The notes beneath the pieces were generated by a model. That model was not told where the DNA came from. It did not search any database and saw only the letters and a list, made by a program, of their open reading frames with translations. DNA of 64,000 nucleotides from Geobacter sp. UBA5730 (GTDB taxonomy: Bacteria; Desulfobacterota; Desulfuromonadia; Geobacterales; Pseudopelobacteraceae), in NCBI GenBank assembly GCA_002419465.1, contig DIGE01000019.1:114781-178780 (forward strand). Direction: 5' to 3'. How positions within the stretch are numbered: position 1 is the stretch's first letter; the number at the start of each line of letters is the position of its first letter. The position numbers were made by a program, and so were the translations under genes. Below are positions 1 through 8,325 of this stretch, one piece after another.

Positions 1-1548
1 ATCCCCGCCCGTGCGGGGAACAGCCGGTGGCAACCACTTTGTCCCGCAGTCCGGCCGGTTCATCCCCGCCCGTGCGGGGAACAGGGCAAGGTTATACTGG
101 TTAGAGCTATTCAGGTCGGTTCATCCCCGCCCGTGCGGGGAACAGAGCAATTCCCGGTGGCCTGCGACCGTCGCGGCCGGTTCATCCCCGCCCGTGCGGG
201 GAACAGTGTTGGAGCCGGGTTTCCGCCCGGCCCCATGTCGGTTCATCCCCGCCCGTGCGGGGAACAGGATTCAACCGCTGCAATCTTACGCGCTACCAGC
301 GGTTCATCCCCGCCCGTGCGGGGAACAGTTGCCGGTGCCGGTCATGGTGAATAGTGCTGCCGGTTCATCCCCGCCCGTGCGGGGAACAGGCCCGCCCCGC
401 CCGGCGGGGTGGGGGGCTTTTCGGTTCATCCCCGCCCGTGCGGGGAACAGGCGATAGTTCTTGTTCAGTGACTGCATTAACTTGGTTCATCCCCGCCCGT
501 GCGGGGAACAGCGTACATCTCGGGAGTCAGACGGCGGGTGATAAGGTTCATCCCCGCCCGTGCGGGGAACAGAGCAGTTTCCCCCCGTATTCCCGCCCGT
601 TGTCCGGTTCATCCCCGCCCGTGCGGGGAACAGAATTTATGCAGAGCAGGGGAAACCAGTAGGACCGGTTCATCCCCGCCCGTGCGGGGAACAGATGAAA
701 ACGCAAAAAGGTGGATTTATCCGCGACGGTTCATCCCCGCCCGTGCGGGGAACAGTCTTGACCACCTCAAAAAAGGTGGTGTCGTCGCGGTTCATCCCCG
801 CCCGTGCGGGGAACAGTGCACCTCTCCGCTGGTCTTGTTATCTGGGTCCGGTTCATCCCCGCCCGTGCGGGGAACAGATTGGAATATATCCCTTGAACGT
901 TGGGATAACCGGTTCATCCCCGCCCGTGCGGGGAACAGACCACCAAAAGCGTCAGATTCTGCTTCAGATGCGGTTCATCCCCGCCCGTGCGGGGAACAGT
1001 GTTCTTCCCAGACCTCCGCCATGAAAACGCCCGGTTCATCCCCGCCCGTGCGGGGAACAGTTACCGGAGTTACAGAAATAACAGTGTAATAGCGGTTCAT
1101 CCCCGCCCGTGCGGGGAACAGCTGTTGAGGGGAAATATCGGGAGGGTCAAGGGCGGTTCATCCCCGCCCGTGCGGGGAACAGTCAATTTCTTTTGATCCG
1201 GTATACTCCGAAACCGGTTCATCCCCGCCCGTGCGGGGAACAGAGCTTGAAGTTGGAAGCGACGACACCACCCCGCGGTTCATCCCCGCCCGTGCGGGGA
1301 ACAGGCCCTTCTGGGTTTTCTGAACAGAACCGAGTGCGGTTCATCCCCGCCCGTGCGGGGAACAGTCTACACCTCAAACGCCTGTTTTTACAATCAGCGG
1401 TTCATCCCCGCCCGTGCGGGGAACAGCATGCTTCGCTATAGTGTACCGATACGCTGGTCGGTTCATCCCCGCCCGTGCGGGGAACAGCAGAGCCGGTCAG
1501 CGGGGCGTTATCTGGTCTTCGGTTCATCCCCGCCCGTGCGGGGAACAG
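1..1548 (-). repeat. Older repeat block (variant 1)
   Basis: The 26 leader-distal repeats, the last at 1520-1548, all read on the plus strand GGTTCATCCCCG, CCCGT, GCGGGGAACAG. On the minus strand the hairpin loop is ACGG and the repeat begins CTG. The internal sequence is uniform across all 26 copies. Spacers here include members of families that recur in the newer block: 1122-1153, 1366-1397, 1427-1458 and 1549-1580. Confidence 0.95.
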
Positions 1549-1580
1549 GGAAATATCAGGAGGGGCAAGGGCTTTTGATA

Positions 1581-3317
1581 CGGTTCATCCCCGCGGGTGC
1601 GGGGAACGGTACTGTTGGCATTCCTGTTTTCATCCTCTACCCGGTTCATCCCCGCGGGTGCGGGGAACGGGCGTTGATGTTATTCTCGGTTGCCAAGATC
1701 ACCGGTTCATCCCCGCGGGTGCGGGGAACGGACGTGCTTACGGCGGTTGAGATTGTGGGTGTACGGTTCATCCCCGCGGGTGCGGGGAACGGGTAGTCCC
1801 ATGATAACTGTTCTCCAAGGTTCCCGGTTCATCCCCGCGGGTGCGGGGAACGGCTGTTGAGGGGAAATATCAGGAGGGGCAAGGGCGGTTCATCCCCGCG
1901 GGTGCGGGGAACGGGCGGGGTACTGGAACATCCAGTAGGTTCTTTGCGGTTCATCCCCGCGGGTGCGGGGAACGGTGCTTCTTGGTCGGTTGTGGGCTCA
2001 ATCTGGGCGGTTCATCCCCGCGGGTGCGGGGAACGGAGGATCTGACCACCACTAAATTTATCGTGTATGGGTTCATCCCCGCGGGTGCGGGGAACGGTCC
2101 AGGAAGAACAGGCCAAAAAAGCCACCGGTCGGTTCATCCCCGCGGGTGCGGGGAACGGCATGCTTCGCTATAGTGTTCCGATACGCTGGTCGGTTCATCC
2201 CCGCGGGTGCGGGGAACGGTTTCAAGTAGTAATCCATTCATATTAAAGCCCCGGTTCATCCCCGCGGGTGCGGGGAACGGTAGTCTCATACATGAGACTC
2301 AAACACTCTTCCCGGTTCATCCCCGCGGGTGCGGGGAACGGAGCGATTGCAGCATGAGCGGTTGCAGCGAACCCGGTTCATCCCCGCGGGTGCGGGGAAC
2401 GGTCTACACCTCAAACGCCTGTTTTTACAATCAGCGGTTCATCCCCGCGGGTGCGGGGAACGGATCTGGTCAAATACGTTCCGGTTACAAAGTGACGGTT
2501 CATCCCCGCGGGTGCGGGGAACGGTATCCAGGCTGGGATCACTGGTGCTGATGCCACGGTTCATCCCCGCGGGTGCGGGGAACGGAACGCATCCAACTTC
2601 TCCTGCCGCAGCGATTCAGGTTCATCCCCGCGGGTGCGGGGAACGGGTAAACTCCTTTTTAAGTATAGCCCTAACGGGCGGTTCATCCCCGCGGGTGCGG
2701 GGAACGGGGCAGAAGTAGAGCGCACCGATGGGAAGCGTGCGGTTCATCCCCGCGGGTGCGGGGAACGGCTCATTCCCTCTAACGACAACCCCCAAACCGC
2801 CGGTTCATCCCCGCGGGTGCGGGGAACGGAGCTGGAATTGGGCAGGGTCAAGTACCATTTACGGTTCATCCCCGCGGGTGCGGGGAACGGATCAACAATG
2901 CTCATCGACTGGCGAGGAGCGCCGGTTCATCCCCGCGGGTGCGGGGAACGGGCATCGCCCCCACGATCAAGCACCGATTGCAACGGTTCATCCCCGCGGG
3001 TGCGGGGAACGGACGGCTTTTTCATCTTCGCCGGTCCAGTGGAACGGTTCATCCCCGCGGGTGCGGGGAACGGAGTGCGGTCTCGCGGACAAAATCAGTC
3101 GGAGACGGTTCATCCCCGCGGGTGCGGGGAACGGAGGGGAAAACGGCAGGCGTCCGACTGGGATTGCGGTTCATCCCCGCGGGTGCGGGGAACGGACCAG
3201 AGGCACGAAGGAGACAGAGAGCTTGTTCGGTTCATCCCCGCGGGTGCGGGGAACGGTTTGTTGATGATACCAGTACCGACAAGACCGACGGTTCATCCCC
3301 GCGGGTGCGGGGAACGG
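1581..3317 (-). repeat. Newer repeat block (variant 2)
   Basis: The 29 leader-proximal repeats read on the plus strand GGTTCATCCCCG, CGGGT, GCGGGGAACGG. They differ from the older block at three bases: two adjacent substitutions in the hairpin loop (minus-strand loop ACCC instead of ACGG) and one at the second repeat base (CCG instead of CTG). The six-pair stem and the ATGAACCG handle are unchanged. No repeat carries an intermediate combination. Confidence 0.95.
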
Positions 3318-3385
3318 ACTTCTTGTACTCATACGGAATCACAGTCAATTTTCAAAGACCAAATTTCTACCGATTTTTCATGCTA
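3318..3385 (-). promoter_or_regulatory. CRISPR leader with candidate array promoter
   Basis: This 68-bp AT-rich stretch separates the newest repeat from the cas2 stop codon and is the only candidate leader. On the minus strand it contains TTGAAA (3350-3355) and TATGAG (3328-3333) 16 bases apart, which would start transcription at about 3321, just before the first repeat. The leader is short and I could not find a convincing IHF consensus in it. Readthrough from cas2 into the array is also possible. Confidence 0.55.
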
Positions 3386-3697
3386 TCAAAATGGATATTC
3401 TTTAGCCTTCTCTTGCGCCCCCTCCGGCAAAAGCGAGACCAGCTTGATACCATCCATCTCAACCGGTATCCGTCGGTTTGTACCCAGAGTCAGAAAATCA
3501 AAGCCTGACTCGTTGTTGGATGTCCAGGCCATCACGGCGTTACCGTCTTCAATCCCTTTTTCCAGATTTTCCCAGATCATCTCCCGTACCCGGCGGGAGA
3601 CATCGCCCACGTAAACTCCGGCTCGCACTTCTACCAGCCACAGCCCCAGCCTGCCCCGCAAACGGTGCGGTACATTTTCAGTTACGATGACCAGCAT
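3386..3697 (-). CDS. cas2: Cas2e, CRISPR adaptation endonuclease-fold protein
   Basis: 103-residue Cas2 of the CasE/Cse3-associated type (Cas2e/CasB-type operon), the structural partner of Cas1 in the spacer integrase. The start is placed at the ATG giving MLVIVTENVPHRLRGRLG, the typical Cas2e N-terminus; a longer reading frame upstream lies inside cas1 and looks spurious. The conserved WLVEVRAGVYVGD segment follows. The gene overlaps the end of cas1 by 20 nt, so it is translationally coupled, and it is the last gene before the leader. Length fits the Cas2e family (about 95-110 residues). Confidence 0.95.
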   Translation of the reverse strand: MLVIVTENVPHRLRGRLGLWLVEVRAGVYVGDVSRRVREMIWENLEKGIEDGNAVMAWTSNNESGFDFLTLGTNRRIPVEMDGIKLVSLLPEGAQEKAKEYPF

Positions 3698-4601
3698 CGC
3701 CCAGCCCTTCCTTATTGGGAATTGCGATCTCCACCGCTTCTTCGTGGGACCTGGGACGTTCCAACTCACCAGCCGCCAAGACATCTTCGATAGTGGGGAT
3801 AATCTTGTCCAGCAACTTGCTCTGCCGGAAGGCATCACGACAGGCTAAGCGCACCTCACGTTCCGGGTCACGAGGCTTTTGGCCAGCAACGCGGAAGGCC
3901 ACCGGCACCACGGTTTCAAACTTGAAGATATCAGCGATATCGTACACAAACGATTGCGGCTTGCCGGTATGGATAAAACCAACTGCCGGGGCATAGCCTG
4001 CGGCCAGAATAGCTGCCTCGCAAATACCGTAGATACAGGCAGTGGCCGAGGAAAGACAGCGATTGGGCAGATCACCGCTCTCCCATTCAGCATGATCATA
4101 GTTACGGCGTTTCCACTCTACCCCGTACTGTTGGGCCAGCAGCTCGTAGGTCTTACGCACCCGCACCCCTTCAATGCCGCGCAGTTGCTCCACACTACGC
4201 CGCTCCGGCGGTTCTTCCTTAAACCGCAGGGCGTACATCTTACGCACCACCTTCAGACGGGCTGAATCATCCAAAGCCAGCTTGGCCTGATACAGCAGCC
4301 GATCTGACCGCGCACCGCCCGGTTGTCCGGCAGCATACAACCGCACCCCGGCCTCACCGATCCAGACCAGCAGACACCCTACCCGCGCTGCCAGCACCAC
4401 GGCAGCATGGGAGACCCGCGCACCTGGTTCAAGCATCAGACAGGCCACCATACCAATGGGAATATGGGTGCGGACGCCAGTTGCATCCACTACCACAAAG
4501 GAGCCGTCGATAACATCAAGGTTGCCCCGTTCCACATAGACCACGGAAAGACGGTCTTTGATGGGCAACGGCTTTAAGGGGGGGAGGATCGGGATGGTCA
4601 C
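3678..4601 (-). CDS. cas1: Cas1e, CRISPR spacer integrase
   Basis: 307-residue Cas1, which with Cas2 captures prespacers and integrates them at the leader-repeat junction. The metal-binding residues are visible: E144 in LRGIEGVRV, H211 in GFIHTGKPQ, and D221/D224 in VYDIADIFK. The start is a GTG whose first base is shared with the TAG stop of the upstream Bro-N gene, so translation is probably coupled to that gene. It overlaps cas2 by 20 nt. Length and motifs match the I-E subtype. Confidence 0.97.
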   Translation of the reverse strand: MTIPILPPLKPLPIKDRLSVVYVERGNLDVIDGSFVVVDATGVRTHIPIGMVACLMLEPGARVSHAAVVLAARVGCLLVWIGEAGVRLYAAGQPGGARSDRLLYQAKLALDDSARLKVVRKMYALRFKEEPPERRSVEQLRGIEGVRVRKTYELLAQQYGVEWKRRNYDHAEWESGDLPNRCLSSATACIYGICEAAILAAGYAPAVGFIHTGKPQSFVYDIADIFKFETVVPVAFRVAGQKPRDPEREVRLACRDAFRQSKLLDKIIPTIEDVLAAGELERPRSHEEAVEIAIPNKEGLGDAGHRN

Positions 4602-5431
4602 TATTTGCCTTTCAATCGCTTCCTGCTTTCAGGTTCAGTAAAAAAATTTTCCGCATTAAAAACGTTTTCCCCGGTCTCAATCTCCAGCTTCTCCCGCGCC
4701 TCACCGGCGATCCCACCGCCTTTACGCGCAGCCACCTTATTTTCTGTAAAACCTTGCGCATCCTGCTTGCGTGCGATTTCCGTCGTAGCCGCCTCACCCA
4801 GCATGGAGAAAATCAACTCAAGATCCGTCATATGATCCCGCAGATTTTCCCGCTCCAGCCCCTTGAACGCCTTATATTCCGTAGGCGTCATACCGAAGGC
4901 TGCCTTGCTGATCTCGGCGGTCAGGATGGCGTACTCCGGTGCCTCTCCCACGCCGCGCTGCTGCCACTCCTCAGTCAGCTCTGCCCGCACGGCAATGCCG
5001 CGCATCCGCTTCTCAATCCAGGCTTCTGAATAGCCTTTGGCCCGGTACAATTCCCGCGTCCGGGCGGTGGCCAGTTCCGGGTCTTCGATCTCTTGCACCC
5101 GCTCGTAGCCAACCTTCGCCAGCCAGCGCTTGAACGGTTCGGCCTTGGGCGACGGGATAGCTTGGATTATGCGAAAAACAGTTTCGGTATTGGCGCAGTC
5201 AGTAACATATGACTTACCATCGCTGGAAGGCAATTTCAGTTGTCCGATTTTTTCGGACAACTGCTCGTAACCTTCAGACAACAACTTTTTTTTCAAATCG
5301 CTCCAGTACTTACGCGGACGCTCATTACGGGTCAGCATTTCGACTATGTCAATAACAGAAAACCACCATTCCCCTTTATGCAACGTTCGCCGTATTTGTT
5401 TATCCTGAAAAACTATCAGCTTGTTATACAT
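4601..5431 (-). CDS. Bro-N/DinD-like protein inserted in the cas operon
   Basis: 276-residue protein resembling the DinD (DNA-damage-inducible protein D)/Bro-N antirepressor family: an N-terminal Bro-N-like segment (about residues 1-110, with WWFSVIDIVEMLT and YWSDLKKKL) and a helical C-terminal part. E. coli DinD is known to inhibit RecA; whether this protein does is not known. The ATG at 5431 has a good GGGAGA ribosome site; a longer frame upstream is less likely. Its stop overlaps the cas1 start by one base, so it belongs to the cas transcript and separates the effector genes from cas1-cas2. It is not a canonical Cas protein. A simple passenger, a regulator, or an adaptation factor are all possible. 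Confidence 0.8.
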   Translation of the reverse strand: MYNKLIVFQDKQIRRTLHKGEWWFSVIDIVEMLTRNERPRKYWSDLKKKLLSEGYEQLSEKIGQLKLPSSDGKSYVTDCANTETVFRIIQAIPSPKAEPFKRWLAKVGYERVQEIEDPELATARTRELYRAKGYSEAWIEKRMRGIAVRAELTEEWQQRGVGEAPEYAILTAEISKAAFGMTPTEYKAFKGLERENLRDHMTDLELIFSMLGEAATTEIARKQDAQGFTENKVAARKGGGIAGEAREKLEIETGENVFNAENFFTEPESRKRLKGK

Positions 5432-5459
5432 TCTACTTCTCCCGTTACAGCGACTCATC

Positions 5460-5485
5460 AACTATCCGAATTTTTTTGGATAGTT
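5460..5485 (-). other. Intercistronic hairpin between casE and the Bro-N gene
   Basis: A perfect 8-bp inverted repeat, AACTATCC and GGATAGTT around a 10-nt A/T-rich loop, begins at the last base of the casE stop codon. No U-tract follows on the minus strand, so it is unlikely to be a full terminator. It could set relative levels of the effector and adaptation modules by mRNA processing or partial attenuation, or mark the junction where the extra gene entered. Confidence 0.5.
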
Positions 5486-6090
5486 CAGACCCGCGCCAAC
5501 GACAACAACCCGCAGCCAAAGGCCTTAGCCGGGCCAATGCCGGTTCGTATCAAGGACATCATGCCTACCGAATCTTGAATGGAAAGAACCCCCTGATAAC
5601 TGACCTGCTGAATCTTTCCGGTACGATTTTCTTTACTCTTCCTGAAGCGAAGCGGAAATACCGGGTCGATGACAAGATTTTCCAGCTGAGCAACTTCTTG
5701 AAACTTCCGTTCGATCCATGCTCGCTGGTCATCTTCATTTACAAGTGGCACTCGGCACTTTTTGGGTTCGCCAGATATATTCTTCCTGCCGCCTTCATCG
5801 TTGATCATTTTGATGGGATTAGCGACCAGAAAAAAGCGTAATTGACGCCCTTCGTGCAATGTCAGCGGATACTCCTTGCACCCCAATATTCGCGCCGTTT
5901 CTATATATTGCTCCGGCTTGCGCAGTGACTGTAGCAAAACCTCTGCTTTGTTGCGGTCCGACTGCCCGACTCGAAATAGAAAATCCCGCTCTGCCTCCGC
6001 ATCTTCAGGAAACAGCTTCCACAATGCGCGATGTGTTTCATAGGGGTTATTGCAGGCAGCGCCGCTAATCATGACCTTACTCAAATACAT
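5485..6090 (-). CDS. casE: Cas6e (CasE/Cse3), pre-crRNA endoribonuclease
   Basis: 201-residue ribonuclease that cuts pre-crRNA at the base of the repeat hairpin, leaving the 8-nt 5' handle, and stays bound to the crRNA 3' hairpin in Cascade. The start at 6090 is preceded by GGAGG; the N-terminus then reads MYLSKVMISG and places the catalytic histidine at H20 in PYETHRALW, the position known in E. coli Cas6e. The glycine-rich loop near the C-terminus (GPAKAFGCGLLSL) is intact. It overlaps casD by 14 nt. Confidence 0.95.
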   Translation of the reverse strand: MYLSKVMISGAACNNPYETHRALWKLFPEDAEAERDFLFRVGQSDRNKAEVLLQSLRKPEQYIETARILGCKEYPLTLHEGRQLRFFLVANPIKMINDEGGRKNISGEPKKCRVPLVNEDDQRAWIERKFQEVAQLENLVIDPVFPLRFRKSKENRTGKIQQVSYQGVLSIQDSVGMMSLIRTGIGPAKAFGCGLLSLARV

Positions 6091-6757
6091 GGCCACCTCC
6101 CAAAACATAGAGGTTACGCCCAGCAAACTGGCGCGGTTGCTGGATTAACGGCACATCGCGAACCCGCTTCATCGTATCGCTGACCTTTTCCTCGCTGTAA
6201 ATCGTACCACCTTGCGGGGCAACCGTTTGCAGTGCCTCTACCACCCCGTTTGCCGTTATACGGGCATGAAATAATGGCCTGGCAAGGGGGCAGCTGCGCC
6301 GCCCTAAATATGGCGTAAAAAGTGGTTGTCGAACTGCCTTTTCCAGCTCAGCAAGAGACACTTCGGCATTGGCGCGGCACCAAACGGCCACGGAAAAATC
6401 GGCATCGTAGAGATATTCGCGCCACGTCTGGATGGTTTCATGGCTCTTCAGGCCGGTGTAATCCTCACGAGCATCTTTGACCGTGTGATAATCGGTCATT
6501 TTCACCATGCGAACCGTTTGCACTGATCCGTTATTACGGGGAATGCGGCGCTCATTGACCCTAACCGCCATGCCGACGCTATCCGCCAATGCCTGCAAAC
6601 GATCCCGTTCATTGCGGCCAATACCGAGGCATGCCCCGAGAAGTCCGAGCAGAGCACTCCGTGTCGGAAAGTTTGCCGACGGGCGCAATCCCTCAAAGGT
6701 ATGCTCACCCCACGCCTGCATGGGGCCATGCAGTTTTAAAATGAGATAATTTCCCAT
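6077..6757 (-). CDS. casD: Cas5e (CasD), Cascade subunit binding the crRNA 5' handle
   Basis: 226-residue Cas5 of the I-E type. The N-terminal RAMP strand LILKLHGPMQAWG and the FPTRSALLGLLGACLG segment are characteristic. In Cascade it caps the crRNA 5' handle and contacts the large subunit Cse1. It starts 3 nt after casC and overlaps casE, as in other I-E operons. Length is normal for the family. Confidence 0.95.
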   Translation of the reverse strand: MGNYLILKLHGPMQAWGEHTFEGLRPSANFPTRSALLGLLGACLGIGRNERDRLQALADSVGMAVRVNERRIPRNNGSVQTVRMVKMTDYHTVKDAREDYTGLKSHETIQTWREYLYDADFSVAVWCRANAEVSLAELEKAVRQPLFTPYLGRRSCPLARPLFHARITANGVVEALQTVAPQGGTIYSEEKVSDTMKRVRDVPLIQQPRQFAGRNLYVLGGGHVFE

Positions 6758-6760
6758 GGC

Positions 6761-7846
6761 TTACCCCTTTCCATTGGATTTCACCCATGTCTCCAACTCA
6801 TTCAGTGTCTTTGCCACTTTTACCCCCTCTGGAACTCCAGCAGAAAGTGCAAACTGTGCGCACCGTTCATCCAAACCATATCCGACGTGAACAGATTGCC
6901 AGTACTTGTGTAGCTCCTCGATTGATGGTTTCAGGAAACCCCGTACAGGCTTGACTGGCTCTTCAAAAGCATTGGCAAGAGAAATCGGCATGTCGGAAAA
7001 CGATACAATTGCCAGATCAGCCAGATTGTGGGCGGCAAAACTCTGCTGTTTGGCGGAAGGGACCTCCGTCGCCATCAGATGCAACACATGGGCGGCGATC
7101 TCCAATGCCTTTTCACGCGGGGCATTGCCCAGATTCTTTTGCAACTGATCAATATTTAGACTGGCATAACGATAAAACACCCCGCTGGAAAACTCTTGGG
7201 TATCAAGGTGACCAGAACCGAGTTCCTGAAGATCGTCAACAGCGGTAAACCAGTCAATATCTGCGTCAACAGTGTGGGTGGTAATGGCATGAGCGACGGC
7301 AAGAGCGCCGTCAACCTTGCCAAGTTCGCTCAATAGCCCTGATGTTGCCATCCGCCCGGAAAGCGCGATATCAAGCCCTTTTGCCAGTGCTTGCCGCATG
7401 GCCTCGGCTTGATCCTTGATCTGCCTGGAAAGCCCTTTCTCATCAAGCCCTTGTTCGAGCCCTTTCTTAACCTGTTCACAGAACCACGCAAATTCTTCAA
7501 CCGCCCATGGAGCCACCGCATCCCCCTCAACTGCAACCTCTGCCTTCAAATCTTTTACCGTCAGCAGCGCCATTGTTTTAACAATCAACTCCTCATCAAA
7601 CCGACCGGCAAGACGCTCGACAAGACAAGTTTTCAAATCACCAAGATGCTTGGTCCGAATGGTCGCCTCGCCAAGATTATCAGCATAATACTTGCTCTTA
7701 CGCATGGTCCGCTTCAAACTCTGGCTGGAAACACGCACCCGCCGCTTACCGCCAAAGATGGCCGACTTCTGCATGTTCATATCGTCACGATTGAGACAGG
7801 ACGGGCTGTGGGAAATGAGAATGTGAAAGTTGATGAAATTCTTCAT
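6761..7846 (-). CDS. casC: Cas7e (CasC/Cse4), Cascade backbone subunit
   Basis: 361-residue Cas7, six copies of which line the crRNA in Cascade and produce the every-sixth-base kink in the guide-target duplex. Diagnostic segments are the N-terminal NFHILISHSPSCLNRDD and KSAIFGGKRRVRVSSQSLKR, and the central HTVDADIDWFTAVDDL. It lies between casB (29-nt gap) and casD. The sixth-base kink is relevant to the single mismatch in the small RNA's seed match near 12.69 kb. Confidence 0.96.
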   Translation of the reverse strand: MKNFINFHILISHSPSCLNRDDMNMQKSAIFGGKRRVRVSSQSLKRTMRKSKYYADNLGEATIRTKHLGDLKTCLVERLAGRFDEELIVKTMALLTVKDLKAEVAVEGDAVAPWAVEEFAWFCEQVKKGLEQGLDEKGLSRQIKDQAEAMRQALAKGLDIALSGRMATSGLLSELGKVDGALAVAHAITTHTVDADIDWFTAVDDLQELGSGHLDTQEFSSGVFYRYASLNIDQLQKNLGNAPREKALEIAAHVLHLMATEVPSAKQQSFAAHNLADLAIVSFSDMPISLANAFEEPVKPVRGFLKPSIEELHKYWQSVHVGYGLDERCAQFALSAGVPEGVKVAKTLNELETWVKSNGKG

Positions 7847-7875
7847 GGCTGATTCCTTTCGTATATGAGTTTTGA

Positions 7876-8325
7876 TTACTTGGGTTGATTGAGAAAATAG
7901 TCTTCCAGAAGATCGCGTTTGCTCCGGTCGTTCCAGTACCAGAGAGTTTTTGCCGCCATGGTCCAGTTTGCGGACGGTTCAACCATCTGTATAATGCGAC
8001 GCAGTTGAATCATGTCGTTAGGCGCATCCGAACGAACAACCTGAAACAGTCGTTTTTCACTGACATTTTTCCTTCGAGTCAGTGCCTTGCCCAGCCCGAC
8101 AGCATCATTAGTGTGCCTGATGTATGGCAAACAGAAAATCATCCGCTGATATGCCTGTTTTTCCCATTCTGCGTGGGCTTTCCCGCTGAACAGACGATAA
8201 AAGGTCGGCACCTCAAGCAACTCTTCAGGCTTGGCGACTCGTCGCAATTCAGCTTTCGGCCCATTCGCCAACTGTTCCCAGGCGTGATAGAGCGCCATGA
8301 AATCAGGGAATTTCTGCTGTTCCAT
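7876..8325 (-). CDS. casB: Cse2 (CasB), Cascade small subunit
   Basis: 149-residue mainly helical Cse2, two copies of which form the belly of Cascade and stabilise the R-loop. The start at 8325 is preferred because AGGAGGGG lies at the right distance; an ATG five codons upstream lies at the 5' edge of that ribosome site. Recognisable segments are FYRLFSGKAH and RRIIQMVEP. The gene overlaps the 3' end of casA by 23 nt. Confidence 0.9.
   Translation of the reverse strand: MEQQKFPDFMALYHAWEQLANGPKAELRRVAKPEELLEVPTFYRLFSGKAHAEWEKQAYQRMIFCLPYIRHTNDAVGLGKALTRRKNVSEKRLFQVVRSDAPNDMIQLRRIIQMVEPSANWTMAAKTLWYWNDRSKRDLLEDYFLNQPK

Larger units (their letters stand above)
1..3317 (-). CRISPR. Type I-E CRISPR array, 55 repeats and 54 spacers
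   Basis: The repeat unit recurs every 61 bases without exception: 29-nt repeats starting at 56, 117, 178 and so on to 3289 (3289-3317), with 32-nt spacers. The window opens inside a repeat (bases 1-23), so the array continues to the left. Read on the minus strand the repeat is GTTCCCCGC-loop-GCGGGG-ATGAACCG, close to the E. coli I-E repeat, with a CCCCGC/GCGGGG stem for Cas6e. The minus orientation is supported by the cas2-proximal leader at the right end and by the ATGAACCG 5' handle. New spacers therefore enter at about 3318 and the left end is oldest. In minus orientation the final repeat base is G in 50 of the 54 complete repeats and differs at 483, 544, 2069 and 2618. Confidence 0.98.

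Noticed and set aside
3341..3395. IHF binding site in the CRISPR leader
   Set aside because: The best match (TATCAA at 3384-3389) lies over the cas2 stop, more than 65 bp from the first repeat, and lacks the second half of the consensus.
11..3614. Long overlapping plus-strand reading frames with repeated RFIPARAGN, VHPRPCGEQ and GSSPPVRGT peptides
   Set aside because: They are translations of the CRISPR repeats in three frames (61 is not a multiple of 3), not genes.
3698..3838. N-terminal extension of cas2
   Set aside because: It lies in cas1 in another frame and has no similarity to Cas2; the ATG at 3697 gives the standard N-terminus.
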